NCBI GenBank assembly: GCA_026707405.1
Contig: JAPOWW010000021.1
Span: forward strand, 64,841 to 128,840
Direction of reading: 5' to 3'
DNA length: 64,000 nt
From: Chloroflexota bacterium
Lineage (GTDB): Bacteria > Chloroflexota > UBA11872 > VXNJ01
In this document: positions 1 through 8,889 of the stretch, in pieces
Position numbering within the stretch: the stretch's first letter is position 1
Layout: each line of letters opens with the position of its first letter
Position numbers and translations under genes: made by a program
Notes under the pieces: generated by a model
Databases searched by the model: none
Told to the model about the DNA's origin: nothing
The model's input: only the letters and a program-made list of their open reading frames with translations

Positions 1-883
1 TTCCGTCTCGAAGTCCTTCGACCTCGATTATCAGGATGGCCCCGGCGTCGGTCGGGAGCCGGGCCGAGGGCAGCCATTTGGCGACGGCCCGCGTGCACGT
101 CCGGTCCATAAGCTCCATCGCGGCGGGGATTATTCCGGCGGCGATTATGTCGGAGACCGTGGCGGTGGCTTCGTCGACGGAGTCGTATACGGCGAGCAGA
201 GTTCTGACAGATTCGCTCGAATGTACGAGCCGGACGGTGATCCTGGTGACGATTGCCAGGGTCCCCTCCGATCCGACTATCACGCCGCGGAGGTCGTAGC
301 CGGGAGCGTCGACGGCGGCTCCGCCGCAGGTCACAACCTCGCCCTGGGGCGTGACGACTTCAATTCCCAACACGTGATTCGTCGTGACACCGTAGGCGAG
401 CGTGTGCGGCCCCCCGGCGTTGGTCGCCACGTTGCCGCCGATGGTCGATGCCTTTTCGCTGGATGGATCTGGCACGTACTGAAACCCGCGAGGCGCGACC
501 TCGGCCGTGAGGTCGAGGTTGACCACGCCGGGCTCGACGACCGCGATCATGTTGCGATAGTCGATGCTGATGATCCGGTTCATGCGGGCGGTCGAGAGAA
601 CGATGCCGCCCTTGAGCGGAATGCAGCCCCCGGCGAGACCGGTTCCGGCTCCGCGGGCGACGACGGGTATCCCTCGCGCGCGGGCGATGTTTACGACCTC
701 GACGACCTCCTGGGTCGAAGCGGGAAACACGACCGCGTCGGGCCGCCTCCGCGCCACCGAGCCGTCGTATTCGTAAAGCAACAGGTCTTCCGCCCGATGG
801 AGGACGTTATCGGGTTCGACCGCCGCCGCCAGCTCGGCGACGACGCTAACGCCGGACTTCGTATCCAGGGCCGTTGTGGTCAT
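1..883 (-). CDS. glcD: FAD-linked oxidase, glycolate oxidase GlcD-like (3' end outside window)
   Basis: Read on the minus strand from an ATG at 883, the frame stays open to the window edge, giving about 294 residues with the C-terminal half missing. It carries a PCMH-type FAD-binding domain: the PVVARGAGTGLAGGCIPL stretch (about residues 75-92), then KASTIGGNVATNAGGPHTLAYG (about 140-160) and VGSEGTLAIVTRI (about 200-212), all hallmarks of GlcD and D-lactate dehydrogenase flavoproteins. These enzymes oxidise 2-hydroxyacids and pass electrons to partner subunits or quinone. The substrate cannot be told from this part. The next gene on the same strand (LON-domain protein) ends 84 bp upstream and is functionally unrelated. 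Confidence 0.88.
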   Translation of the reverse strand, partial: MTTTALDTKSGVSVVAELAAAVEPDNVLHRAEDLLLYEYDGSVARRRPDAVVFPASTQEVVEVVNIARARGIPVVARGAGTGLAGGCIPLKGGIVLSTARMNRIISIDYRNMIAVVEPGVVNLDLTAEVAPRGFQYVPDPSSEKASTIGGNVATNAGGPHTLAYGVTTNHVLGIEVVTPQGEVVTCGGAAVDAPGYDLRGVIVGSEGTLAIVTRITVRLVHSSESVRTLLAVYDSVDEATATVSDIIAAGIIPAAMELMDRTCTRAVAKWLPSARLPTDAGAILIIEVEGLRDG

Positions 884-967
884 GTCTTTCGGGTGCGTTT
901 CCTTAGCTGCGGCCAGCTTTCGGGAGTTGCCGCAATTCTACTGTTCGGCGGGCCCGGTAGGGCATGG

Positions 968-1603
968 TTAGTTCGACCGGCCGCTCTGCGCCCGCCTGAC
1001 CGCCGCCGCCAGCTTGGCGATCTCGCGGTCCAGCACTTCCATCTCCATCTTCATCGCTTCCACGACGCTCGTCTGCTCCAGAAGCTGCTGGCGGGTACTG
1101 TTGTCGACTTGAAGACCCGCCGAAACGTATTCCGCGAGCATGACGGGCGACGTTGGCAGATCGAGTTTCCGGGTCCACTGGCCGGTTAGCGCCATGATGA
1201 GCTTGAGATACTCGGCGAACCTGGAGGTCACGGGTTTCGCCAGCTCCTCGATTTCGGGGTTGTCCGGGTCAGTCCAGTTAACCCCGCGGACCTCGGCGAT
1301 CATCCGCGGACTGGACTCGACTATCTTCAGGACTTCAAATCGCTCGTGCCCCAAGACGTTGATGTCGATGGTCCCGTTGTCCTTGTATTGGGCCGAGACG
1401 ATGTGCGCGGTAGCGCCGACGCGGTGTATCTCGACGGGATCCAGACCTTCTGCCCGTCCGGACTTGAGCAAGATCACACCGAAGGGCGTCTCAGTTTCGA
1501 GGCAGTCCCCGATCATTTGCAGATAGCGCGGCTCGAAGATGTGCAGCGGCATGGTCGAACGCGGAAAAAGCACGCTCGGCAGAGGAAAAAGATCCAGGAT
1601 CAT
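968..1603 (-). CDS. LON N-terminal (substrate-binding) domain protein
   Basis: A protein of about 211 residues that opens with MILDLFPLPSVLFP and continues with MPLHIFEPRYLQMIGDCLE, the standard start of a stand-alone LON substrate-binding domain. No AAA or protease domain follows. The middle has the usual G-R-A-E-G and GHERFEVLKI motifs. The C-terminus (about residues 175-205) is charged and helical. The frame can be extended to an ATG at 1666, but the added 21 residues fall before the conserved start of the domain, so 1603 is preferred. Such proteins are often annotated as peptidase S16 but lack catalytic residues; they may bind unfolded substrates. The exact role is unknown. Confidence 0.85.
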   Translation of the reverse strand: MILDLFPLPSVLFPRSTMPLHIFEPRYLQMIGDCLETETPFGVILLKSGRAEGLDPVEIHRVGATAHIVSAQYKDNGTIDINVLGHERFEVLKIVESSPRMIAEVRGVNWTDPDNPEIEELAKPVTSRFAEYLKLIMALTGQWTRKLDLPTSPVMLAEYVSAGLQVDNSTRQQLLEQTSVVEAMKMEMEVLDREIAKLAAAVRRAQSGRSN

Positions 1604-1766
1604 CGGACTATCGCTTTTCGAAACTCGCGGGGCGTTCGACGCGAGCCAAATTGCGCCGCCCCGCATACATCATACGCGGCTTAAGGTCGTATTCGACGCG
1701 TCGCGCGGTCCTTACCGGCGGCGCGCGAACGCCCCGCGACAGGTCAAGTCGCGAGCGGTATTCGGT

Positions 1767-2867
1767 CTATTCGACTTGCGGCACGTCGAGCCAGACGCCG
1801 CGTTTGGAGGCCTCGATGGCGGCGTCGATGACCTCCTGAGTTCGCAATCCGTCGGCCAGCGTCGGCGCGATGTCGCGCCCTTCCTTGATGGATGTGACGA
1901 AGTTACGCATCATGCGTTCGCCGAAGAACGCCAGCACGCCCGCGTGGTCGGCTTCTTCGAGCGGCAGATTGGGGTCAACGATCTCGGGATCGTGCCCGGG
2001 ACGGTGCCTTTGCGCCTCCATGACTCCATCGGTGACGAAAGCGAACTTCGTGCCGCCGATCGTGAAGTTGCTACGCCCCAGCGGCTTGTGGCCGTCGATG
2101 AGTCCGATTCTGCTGGTGAGCACCGTGCCGTTCGCTCCCGAAGCGAACTTGACGAGCAGATTGGCCTCGTCGTCGAGCTCCAGCGGAAATGTCTCGCCCG
2201 AGTCGTCGATTCCCTCTTTGACGTGCGTTTCCAGCGAGGCGGCGACCCTGGTGATGGGACCGGCCCAGAATTGAACAAGGTCGATGGCGTGGGAGCCCAG
2301 GTCCGCCACCACGCCTGCCGAGGTGCTGCCGGGGTCGGTTTTCCAGTTACGCTTCGGCGAGCCTTGCAGCATCGAGCTGTTGTAGCGCTCGGCGTGGAGA
2401 TTGAGGATTTCGCCGATCTCGCCGTCGTCGATCATGCGGCGCACTTGCTGCACCAGCGGGTTGGCGCGCAGCGTGAACCCCACCATGCTGCGCAGGTTGT
2501 TTGATTTCACTCCGGCGTACATCTCGCGGCCCTGCTCGGCGTTATTGGCGATTGGTTTTTCGACGAAGACGTGCCGCCCTGCCCCTATCGACCGCATGGT
2601 CAGGTCGTAGTGGGTGTGGTCGGGAGTGGCGATCACGACGCCGTCAAGGCCTTCGATGGAGAGCAGCTCGTCCGGGTCGGTCGTAACGAAGTCGATGCCA
2701 TGACGCGAGGCCGTCGCGCGGGCGCGGTCGAGATTGGGACCGCAGATGCCCAGGGCGACGCCGTCCTCAACAAAACCCAGACCCTCCAGGTGGGCTTCGG
2801 ACATGAACCCGTAGCCAAAGAAACCAAGCCCTACTTTTCCGTCAGGAGTCATGATGACGCGCTCCAT
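1767..2867 (-). CDS. Gfo/Idh/MocA family NAD(P)-dependent oxidoreductase
   Basis: This 366-residue protein has an N-terminal Rossmann fold (GLGFFGYGFMSEAHLEGL, about residues 13-30) and the family signature EKPIANN near residue 98, where the Lys is the conserved catalytic/NAD-contact residue. The C-terminal half (DLGSHAIDLVQFWAGP, about 190-205) is the substrate-binding alpha/beta domain. Members oxidise or reduce sugars and inositols; the substrate is not predictable here. It is followed 96 bp downstream by other minus-strand genes but is probably its own unit. Starts at 2867 or 2852 are both possible. It is one of three family members in this window. Confidence 0.9.
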   Translation of the reverse strand: MERVIMTPDGKVGLGFFGYGFMSEAHLEGLGFVEDGVALGICGPNLDRARATASRHGIDFVTTDPDELLSIEGLDGVVIATPDHTHYDLTMRSIGAGRHVFVEKPIANNAEQGREMYAGVKSNNLRSMVGFTLRANPLVQQVRRMIDDGEIGEILNLHAERYNSSMLQGSPKRNWKTDPGSTSAGVVADLGSHAIDLVQFWAGPITRVAASLETHVKEGIDDSGETFPLELDDEANLLVKFASGANGTVLTSRIGLIDGHKPLGRSNFTIGGTKFAFVTDGVMEAQRHRPGHDPEIVDPNLPLEEADHAGVLAFFGERMMRNFVTSIKEGRDIAPTLADGLRTQEVIDAAIEASKRGVWLDVPQVE

Positions 2868-2963
2868 TCGCTTCGATTCGATCGTCTGCCATCGAGAACA
2901 TTTGGGATTCGCGCCATGATAGACGGCTCGGCGGAGATGCGGTTGCGGAGGCTGGGGCGCACG

Positions 2964-3830
2964 TCAAGACGCTTCCGCGCCGTAGAGGTCGACACCGAAG
3001 ACCATGTTGTCGATAAGGCGGACCCGGCCCACGTAGGCGGCGCAGCTTATGACCATCGGCTCGGCGGCGCGGCGCAGCTCGTCGAGCGTGAAAGCATGGG
3101 CCGCGCTGACGTACTCCGTCCGGCAGCGGGGCTCGGCCGCAAGCGTGGACGTAACCAGCTCGCGCAGCGTCCGGGCGTTCCGTTCTCCCGATTCATAGGC
3201 GTCGGCGGCGGACTTCAGCCCCCTGTACACGATCGCGGCGGCGAGTGACTGATCGTCGCTCAACAGTCGGTTGCGGCTGCTGAGCGCCAACCCCTCGCCG
3301 TTGCGGACTGTTGGGACTACCGGCATCTCGATGTCGAAATCGAGGTCTCGAATCAGGGCTTCGATGACCCGGGTCTGCTGCCAGTCCTTCTGTCCGAGCA
3401 CGGCGACGTTCGGACGAATGACGTTAAAGAGCTTGGCGACGACCGTCGCCACCCCGCGGAAGTGTCCCGGGCGGTACTCGCCTTCGAGCCGGTGCGAGAT
3501 GGGGCCGGGCTCGACATAAGTCTCGAATCCATCCGGGTATACCTCTTCGACCGGGGGCGCCCAGACCAGATCGACGCCCTCGCGCTCGAAGATACCCATG
3601 TCCCGCTCGAAGGGCCGGGGATAGGTTTGGAAGTCATCGGCGCCCTCGAACTGCGCGGGGTTTACGAACAGACTGGCGACCAGAACGTCGCTTTCGGCCC
3701 GCGCCGCGCGGATCACGGCGACGTGGCCGTCGTGCAGGGCGCCCATAGTCGCGGCCAGCCCGACGCGGCCCGCCGTGCGATTGAGCGCGGCTTTGACTTC
3801 GGCGCGTGTCTTGACGATATCCATGGTCAT
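2964..3830 (-). CDS. panC: Pantothenate synthetase
   Basis: PanC joins pantoate and beta-alanine using ATP to make pantothenate for coenzyme A. The sequence has the first nucleotide-binding motif ATMGALHDGH (about residue 25 onward), SLFVNPAQFEGADDFQTYPR, the GEYRPGHFRGVATVV pantoate-site stretch, LGQKDWQQT, and the KMSKS-like region GLALSSRNRLLS. This is a complete set for the family, and the length (about 288 aa) is typical. Three in-frame ATGs at 3848, 3830 and 3824 are possible starts. None has a strong ribosome-binding site, and 3830 or 3824 best fits family N-termini. panB and panD are not nearby. Confidence 0.95.
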   Translation of the reverse strand: MTMDIVKTRAEVKAALNRTAGRVGLAATMGALHDGHVAVIRAARAESDVLVASLFVNPAQFEGADDFQTYPRPFERDMGIFEREGVDLVWAPPVEEVYPDGFETYVEPGPISHRLEGEYRPGHFRGVATVVAKLFNVIRPNVAVLGQKDWQQTRVIEALIRDLDFDIEMPVVPTVRNGEGLALSSRNRLLSDDQSLAAAIVYRGLKSAADAYESGERNARTLRELVTSTLAAEPRCRTEYVSAAHAFTLDELRRAAEPMVISCAAYVGRVRLIDNMVFGVDLYGAEAS

Positions 3831-4141
3831 AGAACGATAGCGCGACATTGGTAGCAGGTGCTTGTTTGCGCGGGGAAATCGACTTTATCAATGACGGACG
3901 GCAAGTGCCGCCCATGGGTACTTGACCATGCCTTATGTACCGGCGCTTCAAAAACGGTTCCGGTCTCGGCATTCAGATGCCGGGCGTGTCGGCCCTACGT
4001 ATCTCATACTTTTGATCGGAGAGATAGGATGGGGTTAGGAAGTAGAGGCGCCGTTCATCTCTGAATCAACTCGAGGTCGGGCATTGACATCTCTAATCAG
4101 CCGCTCGGATGCGTAGCTTCTTTCTACGGCCTGGGTTTGAC

Positions 4142-4594
4142 ATGTCGGCTCCTGCACGCAGCCCCGCAGTACGCATTGCCTGCCTATGCTTGTGTCTCGC
4201 CGCGCTCTGCGCGTTTGCCGTCTCATGCGGCGGCCGCGCCGACTCGTCCCCTGAGGCGAGGATGTTGGAGGAGGGCAGGAGACTTTACGTACAGGAATGT
4301 CAGCTATGCCACGGCGACGCGGGAACGGGTAAGGGCGCTCTCCCGAACACACCGATACACGCGCCGAGGGGACACACCTGGCATCATCCCGACGGGCAGC
4401 TCAAGGAACTGATTCTCGGCACGTTGGATTATCCGGGGAGGACCATGCCCGGTTTCGCGGAAAAGATGACCGGCAGTGAGGTCGATGCTGTTCTGGAATA
4501 CATGAAATCGAACTGGCCGGCTGAGTTGCGCGAGGCACAGGAAGAGATCAGCCGGAACTGGCTGGAACAGAGCCGCGACGAGAGCGATCAGTGA
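4142..4594 (+). CDS. Cytochrome c family lipoprotein
   Basis: From the ATG at 4142 (an upstream ATG at 4109 is also in frame) the protein starts with a short basic stretch, a hydrophobic core and the lipobox-like AVSC at about residue 29. It is therefore probably a lipid-anchored exported protein of 150 aa. A single heme c site CQLCH lies near residue 53 and a likely axial Met in RTMPGF near residue 102, as in class I cytochromes c. The C-terminal helix (DAVLEYMKSNWP) is typical of the fold. It probably acts as an electron carrier outside the membrane. No oxidase subunits are adjacent, so the partner is unknown. Confidence 0.85.
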   Translation: MSAPARSPAVRIACLCLCLAALCAFAVSCGGRADSSPEARMLEEGRRLYVQECQLCHGDAGTGKGALPNTPIHAPRGHTWHHPDGQLKELILGTLDYPGRTMPGFAEKMTGSEVDAVLEYMKSNWPAELREAQEEISRNWLEQSRDESDQ

Positions 4595-4757
4595 ACGCTC
4601 CGTGACGTTGCCCCGCGTTGGTTGGCCCAGCAGCGCCAGTTCGGTGGATTCCTGAAAGCGGCATATTATCGGGGGTGATCCGCCGTTTCGGATGTCCAGA
4701 TCAGTTCCGAGGCCGGCGGTTCGGCGGGGCGGAGTGCTATTCGAGGAGCAACCCAAA

Positions 4758-5561
4758 ATGCGTACTCATAGGTTTACGGAGAAGCAGAAGAGCCAGTGGG
4801 CCATCGACGGCTACGTGGTCATGGAGGGTCTCCTAAATCCGACCGAGGTAGCCGAGATCACGGGTCACGTCGACAAGCTCTTCGAAGACCATCTGGCGCG
4901 CAATCCCGACGACGATGCCAAGGCCGGGATGGACCACCGCGACGCTCTGGAGGTCTGCGAGCCTCTCATCGACATGATCGATCATCCGCGGGTGTTCGAC
5001 ATCGTGCTCGATCTGCTGGGCCCGTACATCCAGTTGAGCATGGCCGAAGTTCTGGTGCGTTCCCCGAACCCCGACTTTGCGGGGTTCATCCACACGGACG
5101 GCGGCCAGGCGCTGCGCCGGATTCGCGTCACCGAAACGAGCCTGCCGCTCCAGTTGAAGATCCAGTATTTCCTGACCGACGTGGACGGTGAAAACGCCGG
5201 CAACTTCACCCTGTTTCCGGGGAGCCACCTGAGGCCCTATCCGGAGGACGACGAGGAAGTGAGCGTTCACGTGCCGGGGGCGGTGCAGCTAAAGGTGAAG
5301 GCGGGCGACGCGGCGATCTTCCCCCACTCGATCTGGCATGGCGCCGCGCCGAACCGCTCGACGCGGATCAGGAAGTCGCTGATCTTCTGCTACAGCCAGA
5401 TGTTCTGCCGGCCGTTCGACTTCGTCGCGCCGTCGGCGGAGCTGCTGGAGAAATGCACTCGGCGTCAGCGGCGGTTGCTGGGCGATCTCGGCGGGGACTG
5501 GAAACCGGGGTCTTACTTCTACGCGCCCGACGACCAGGTGGAGGTCATGGCGCGGGGCTGA
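4758..5561 (+). CDS. Phytanoyl-CoA dioxygenase (PhyH) family Fe(II)/2-oxoglutarate oxygenase
   Basis: The start at 4758 is supported by GAGGAG at 4743-4748. The 267-aa protein matches the PhyH pattern: an N-terminal helix (FTEKQKSQWAIDGYVVMEGLL), the iron-binding HxD in FIHTDGG (about residue 112), LPLQLKIQYFLTDVDGENAGNFTLFPGSH, and the distal His in HSIWHGAAPN with a following Arg that would bind 2-oxoglutarate. Relatives hydroxylate diverse small molecules; nothing fixes the substrate. It stands alone between a cytochrome gene and a repeat-containing gap. This family is often expanded in SAR202-type genomes. Confidence 0.88.
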   Translation: MRTHRFTEKQKSQWAIDGYVVMEGLLNPTEVAEITGHVDKLFEDHLARNPDDDAKAGMDHRDALEVCEPLIDMIDHPRVFDIVLDLLGPYIQLSMAEVLVRSPNPDFAGFIHTDGGQALRRIRVTETSLPLQLKIQYFLTDVDGENAGNFTLFPGSHLRPYPEDDEEVSVHVPGAVQLKVKAGDAAIFPHSIWHGAAPNRSTRIRKSLIFCYSQMFCRPFDFVAPSAELLEKCTRRQRRLLGDLGGDWKPGSYFYAPDDQVEVMARG

Positions 5562-5673
5562 CCGCGCGAATGCCCGGCCCGGCGAAGGAACAGGACTGCT
5601 TCGAGGTTCTTGAGATCGAGTGCGGGGCTGACCAGACGCGGCCCCTCAGCGCGGAGGAACACCCTCACCCCTG

Positions 5674-5696
5674 CCCTCTCCCTTCAAGGGAGAGGG
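5674..5696. repeat. Short palindromic intergenic repeat (CCCTCTCCCTT hairpin)
   Basis: Two complementary 11-base arms, CCCTCTCCCTT and AAGGGAGAGGG, are separated by one base. A near copy with 10-base arms lies at 13332-13354; both are preceded by CCCTCACCC-like sequence. This looks like a dispersed REP-type element. Here it lies just after the dioxygenase gene, between convergent genes, so it could also act as a hairpin terminator. Confidence 0.7.
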
Positions 5697-5774
5697 AGTA
5701 CGTTCTCGCCACGGGCCTTCCTATCCCACGACAGCGAGAGTCCGGCCTTTAGCCCCCTCGCGCCGAGGCGCTTC

Positions 5775-7094
5775 TTATGTGAGGTGGCCGTCGTCCTTGA
5801 GCATGGTCACGCTCTTGTCGAAGGCGTCGATTATGAAGTCGACGTCTTCCTCTGAGTGAGCTTCGGAGAGCATTCCGCCGCCGCCCATCATGTGCACGCC
5901 GTTGACGAGCATCGCGGTCATGTACGATCCGCCGACCGGGCTCAGCGAGCTCTTGTCCATGGTGTCGGTGAAGGTGGTGTGCCAGAACGAGTGCGAACCG
6001 TAGGCCGAGCCGCGAATCCCCTGACGCGCGAACACGCCGTTGATTCCCGCACGCAGCTTGTCGCCGAGCTTGTTGACGTGCTCGTGGACCTTGCCATCGG
6101 AGATGTATTCCAGGCACGTCGCGCCCGCGATCGAGGAGACGGGGTTGGCGTTGTAGGTGCCGGGGTGCGATACGCGGCGTCCGCCGGGCCAATCGGACCC
6201 GATCTGCTCCAGGAAGCGCCGCTGACCGGCGACCGCGCCGCCGGGCATTCCGCCCGCGATGATCTTGGCCATGGTGGTCATGTCGGGAGTGATGCCGAAT
6301 TCGGCCTGATATCCACCCGGCGAGTACCGGAAGCCGGTAATGACCTCATCGAAGATAAGCGGGACATCGAGGTCCGTGCAGACCTGCCGCAGCTCGCGCA
6401 TGAAGTCGAGGCTGGTCGGCTGGGTTCCCCAGCTTGCCCCTGAAGGCTCGAGGATCACGACGGCGATGTCGCCGTCGGCGATGATCGTGTCGCGGACCGC
6501 GCCCGCGTCGCCCTGCGGCATCGAGACCACCAGGTCCTGCGTTTGCTGCGGAATCCCGCCGGAAGTCGGGATTTCGTAAGGCTCGTACACGGCCACGGTG
6601 GCCAGATCGTGCCAGCCGTGGAAGTGACCGTCGAACTTGAGGATCTTGTTTTTGCCGGTGAGGTTCCGCGCCAGGCGCATCGCCATCATGGTGGCCTCGG
6701 TGCCGGACGAGAAGAAGCGCACCATCTCGGCCGAGGGGACGAGATTGCATACCCACTCGCCCCAGCGGACCATGTTCTCGTGGCTCGCGCCGAAGTGCGT
6801 GCCGCGCCTGATCTGCTCGGCTACCTTGCCCATCACGACCGGATGGTTGTGGCCTAGCAACAGCGCGCCGTGGCCGACCACCAGGTCTACGTAGCGATTG
6901 CCGTCGAGGTCCCACTTGTAAGCGCCGTCGGAGCGCTCCATGTAGGCTGGGAACGGCTTGTGAATGCGCTGGTCGTGCTCGATTCCGTCGGGAAGAACAC
7001 GCTTGGCGCGCTCGTTCATCTCGAGGCTCTTCGGGCGCTTCTCCTCGAACACGCCCTCGATCGTCAACGCCGGTTTTACTTCTGTAGTCGCCAT
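5775..7094 (-). CDS. Class III aminotransferase, glutamate-1-semialdehyde 2,1-aminomutase-like
   Basis: The preferred start is the ATG at 7094 (MATTEVKPAL); the frame can be extended to 7187, but through a GC-rich hairpin region. The fold-type I PLP pattern is complete: PAYMERSDGAYKWDLDGNRYVD, HNHPVV, FFSSGTEATMMAMRLAR, KFDGHFHGWHD, PLIFDEVITGFRYSPGG, and the Schiff-base Lys in TMAKIIAGGMPGG. Although similar to HemL, two such genes in one window without other tetrapyrrole genes suggest a catabolic or secondary aminotransferase rather than the heme enzyme. The substrate is unknown. Confidence 0.85.
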   Translation of the reverse strand: MATTEVKPALTIEGVFEEKRPKSLEMNERAKRVLPDGIEHDQRIHKPFPAYMERSDGAYKWDLDGNRYVDLVVGHGALLLGHNHPVVMGKVAEQIRRGTHFGASHENMVRWGEWVCNLVPSAEMVRFFSSGTEATMMAMRLARNLTGKNKILKFDGHFHGWHDLATVAVYEPYEIPTSGGIPQQTQDLVVSMPQGDAGAVRDTIIADGDIAVVILEPSGASWGTQPTSLDFMRELRQVCTDLDVPLIFDEVITGFRYSPGGYQAEFGITPDMTTMAKIIAGGMPGGAVAGQRRFLEQIGSDWPGGRRVSHPGTYNANPVSSIAGATCLEYISDGKVHEHVNKLGDKLRAGINGVFARQGIRGSAYGSHSFWHTTFTDTMDKSSLSPVGGSYMTAMLVNGVHMMGGGGMLSEAHSEEDVDFIIDAFDKSVTMLKDDGHLT

Positions 7095-7129
7095 CTGGTG
7101 TACCCCCAACCGCCTCCGCGGGGTAAAAC

Positions 7130-7152
7130 AGGCCCCGCCACGGCCGGGGCCT
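7130..7152 (-). terminator. Terminator-like hairpin in the leader of the aminotransferase gene
   Basis: On the minus strand, AGGCCCCG pairs with CGGGGCCT across a 7-base loop and is followed by GTTTTA. It lies 36 bp upstream of the ATG at 7094, with no minus-strand gene further upstream (the neighbour at 7355 is divergent). It could be a leader attenuator; a chance GC-rich hairpin is equally possible because the T run is short. Confidence 0.35.
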
Positions 7153-7354
7153 TCGTCATCCTGTCGCGTGGAAGTTAGCACAGGCATGTCGGAGTATCAA
7201 AGCAGCGCGCTGGTCGGGTACGCGGGGACTCCGGTAGAGAATGTTATGTGAGCGGGCGGCGGGCTATCGGGATCGATTCGTAGGCAGTCGACCTATCGGA
7301 TTGGGTGTTCGATATGAGAGATGCGGCTAGGCTCAAGGTTGGAGGAACGGTCAA

Positions 7355-8053
7355 ATGCCAGACGTGAGCGGCGGTCATGCGGGTAACGACCCAAGCGCCC
7401 GGCGCACGCGGGAGCTGATCGAGCGGCTCATCCGCGAGGGGACTGTGGTTGCGCGGTCGGACGGGAGCGTCCACGAGCTATTCCCCGTGAGCGTCGATGC
7501 CGCCGAGGGGGAGGCGTTGCGCGGGTGGGTCGAGCGGGAGCGGGGGGCGCACACCATCGAGATCGGGCTTGGGTATGGAGTCTCGGCGCTGTTCATCTGT
7601 GAAGCGTTGCTCGCCAACGACCAGCCTGACGCCTGCCACGTCGTTCTGGATCCAAACCAGTCGTGGAGGTTCGCCGACTGCGGACTCCAGCACATCGAAG
7701 AGGCCGGCCTGGGCGGGCTGGTCGAGTTTCACGCGGAGGCGTCGGAGATCGCGCTGCCGCGCTTTTTGGCGGAGGGACGGCGGTTCGATCTGGCGTTAGT
7801 GGACGGCAATCACCGGTTCGACGGGGTGTTTCTCGATCTGATTTACCTGGACCGCCTGGTTCGCGGGGGAGGGTTCATCTTCGTCGACGATTTCCAGCTA
7901 CAGGCGGTCGCGAAAGCGGCGTCCTTCTGCACGTCGAACCTCGGCTGGACGGTCGAAGAGGTCTCACGGGACGACGACTCGCATCACTGGGCGGTTCTGC
8001 GGACGCCGGAAGTTCGGCTAGAGCGGGACTACAAGTATTTCGTCGACTTCTAA
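7355..8053 (+). CDS. Class I SAM-dependent methyltransferase (Methyltransf_24 type)
   Basis: A GGAGGA box near 7341 supports the ATG at 7355. The 232-aa protein has the SAM motif I region HTIEIGLGYGVSALFICEAL (about residues 64-83), the acidic residue of motif II in VVLDPNQSW, and the DLALVDGNHRFDGVFLDLIYLDRLVRGGGFIFVDDF stretch of small O-methyltransferase-like enzymes that act with cell-surface sugar or natural-product genes. The substrate is not apparent. It ends 8 bp from the convergent methyltransferase at 8062. Confidence 0.8.
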   Translation: MPDVSGGHAGNDPSARRTRELIERLIREGTVVARSDGSVHELFPVSVDAAEGEALRGWVERERGAHTIEIGLGYGVSALFICEALLANDQPDACHVVLDPNQSWRFADCGLQHIEEAGLGGLVEFHAEASEIALPRFLAEGRRFDLALVDGNHRFDGVFLDLIYLDRLVRGGGFIFVDDFQLQAVAKAASFCTSNLGWTVEEVSRDDDSHHWAVLRTPEVRLERDYKYFVDF

Positions 8054-8061
8054 TTCGCGAC

Positions 8062-8889
8062 TCATTTCTCGGCCACGGCCATTATGTGGTTCGACAGCCC
8101 CAGCAGCGACGGCTCGGTTTCCAGCGACATCACGACTTCCAGCAGATGCTCGCGCCTGTGGTCGTCCTCCCAATGGTGGTCGAAATCCGATAGAACCCTC
8201 GCCACGCCCTGCACACCGAAAAGCCCGATGAGATTGAATTCCGCCTCCTCGACTTCCGACGCAAGGTCCTGAGGCCTGTGGAAGTACGCAGTGGTGAAAA
8301 AGCGCGAATCGCGAGTCGTATTGCGGTGCTGGCCATCGCGCCGGTCGCGCGCCGCTATCTCTTCAAAGCGGGGGTCCTCGAAGTAGCCGTGTCTGAAACC
8401 GTCGAACGTCGAGGCGAAGCGGGACACTGCTATCGCAAAGAGGCGGCCACCGTCCACTAGGACCCGTCGCGCCTCCATCAGCGCCTTCAAGCGATCGATA
8501 CTCTCGGTGAGGTGGTAAAGCGGGCCGAACAGCAGGACCGCGTCAACGCTCCCGTCGGATTCCTCCAGCCGTTGCGCATCGCCTGTCTCGCAAGAAGCGA
8601 TTGGAAAATCGGGCTGAGCCGACGAGGCTCTTCTGGCCGCCTCGACGTGCGGAGAGTGGGCGTCAATCAGGTGGACTTCATACCCCTCTCGCGCCAGCCA
8701 TAGCGCGTGCACGCCTTCGCCGCCGCCAACGTCGAGAATCACCGCCGGCGGCGACGGCAGCCATCGCAGGAGTAACTCCCGCACCCGCACGAGTTCAAGG
8801 CGTCCGAGCCCCCTGAACAACCGCCCGCCTTCGTCATATTTGCCGTAGTGCCTGGCGATTTCAGGGTCGAGAGAATCGTGCCCGTGCAT
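8062..8889 (-). CDS. Class I SAM-dependent methyltransferase
   Basis: The ATG at 8889 (MHGHDSLDPEIARHYGKYDEGGRL) has GGGGAG seven bases upstream and fits the family better than the longer frame to 8949. Motif I is AVILDVGGGEGVHALWLA, motif II VHLIDAHSPHVEAA, and the GDAQRLEESDGSVDAVLLFGPLYHL stretch holds the post-I and motif IV residues. The length is 275 aa. It resembles UbiE/Methyltransf_11-type enzymes with a 60-residue C-terminal extension. It is convergent with the methyltransferase at 7355. The substrate is unknown. Confidence 0.82.
   Translation of the reverse strand: MHGHDSLDPEIARHYGKYDEGGRLFRGLGRLELVRVRELLLRWLPSPPAVILDVGGGEGVHALWLAREGYEVHLIDAHSPHVEAARRASSAQPDFPIASCETGDAQRLEESDGSVDAVLLFGPLYHLTESIDRLKALMEARRVLVDGGRLFAIAVSRFASTFDGFRHGYFEDPRFEEIAARDRRDGQHRNTTRDSRFFTTAYFHRPQDLASEVEEAEFNLIGLFGVQGVARVLSDFDHHWEDDHRREHLLEVVMSLETEPSLLGLSNHIMAVAEK

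Noticed and set aside
221..1189. Long plus-strand open frame (322 codons) at the left edge
   Set aside because: It is antisense to the FAD-linked oxidase and the LON protein, whose motifs are unmistakable.
5674..5696. Rho-independent terminator for the dioxygenase
   Set aside because: The hairpin recurs at 13332 with the same flank but no T tract, so it fits a dispersed repeat better, though termination is not excluded.
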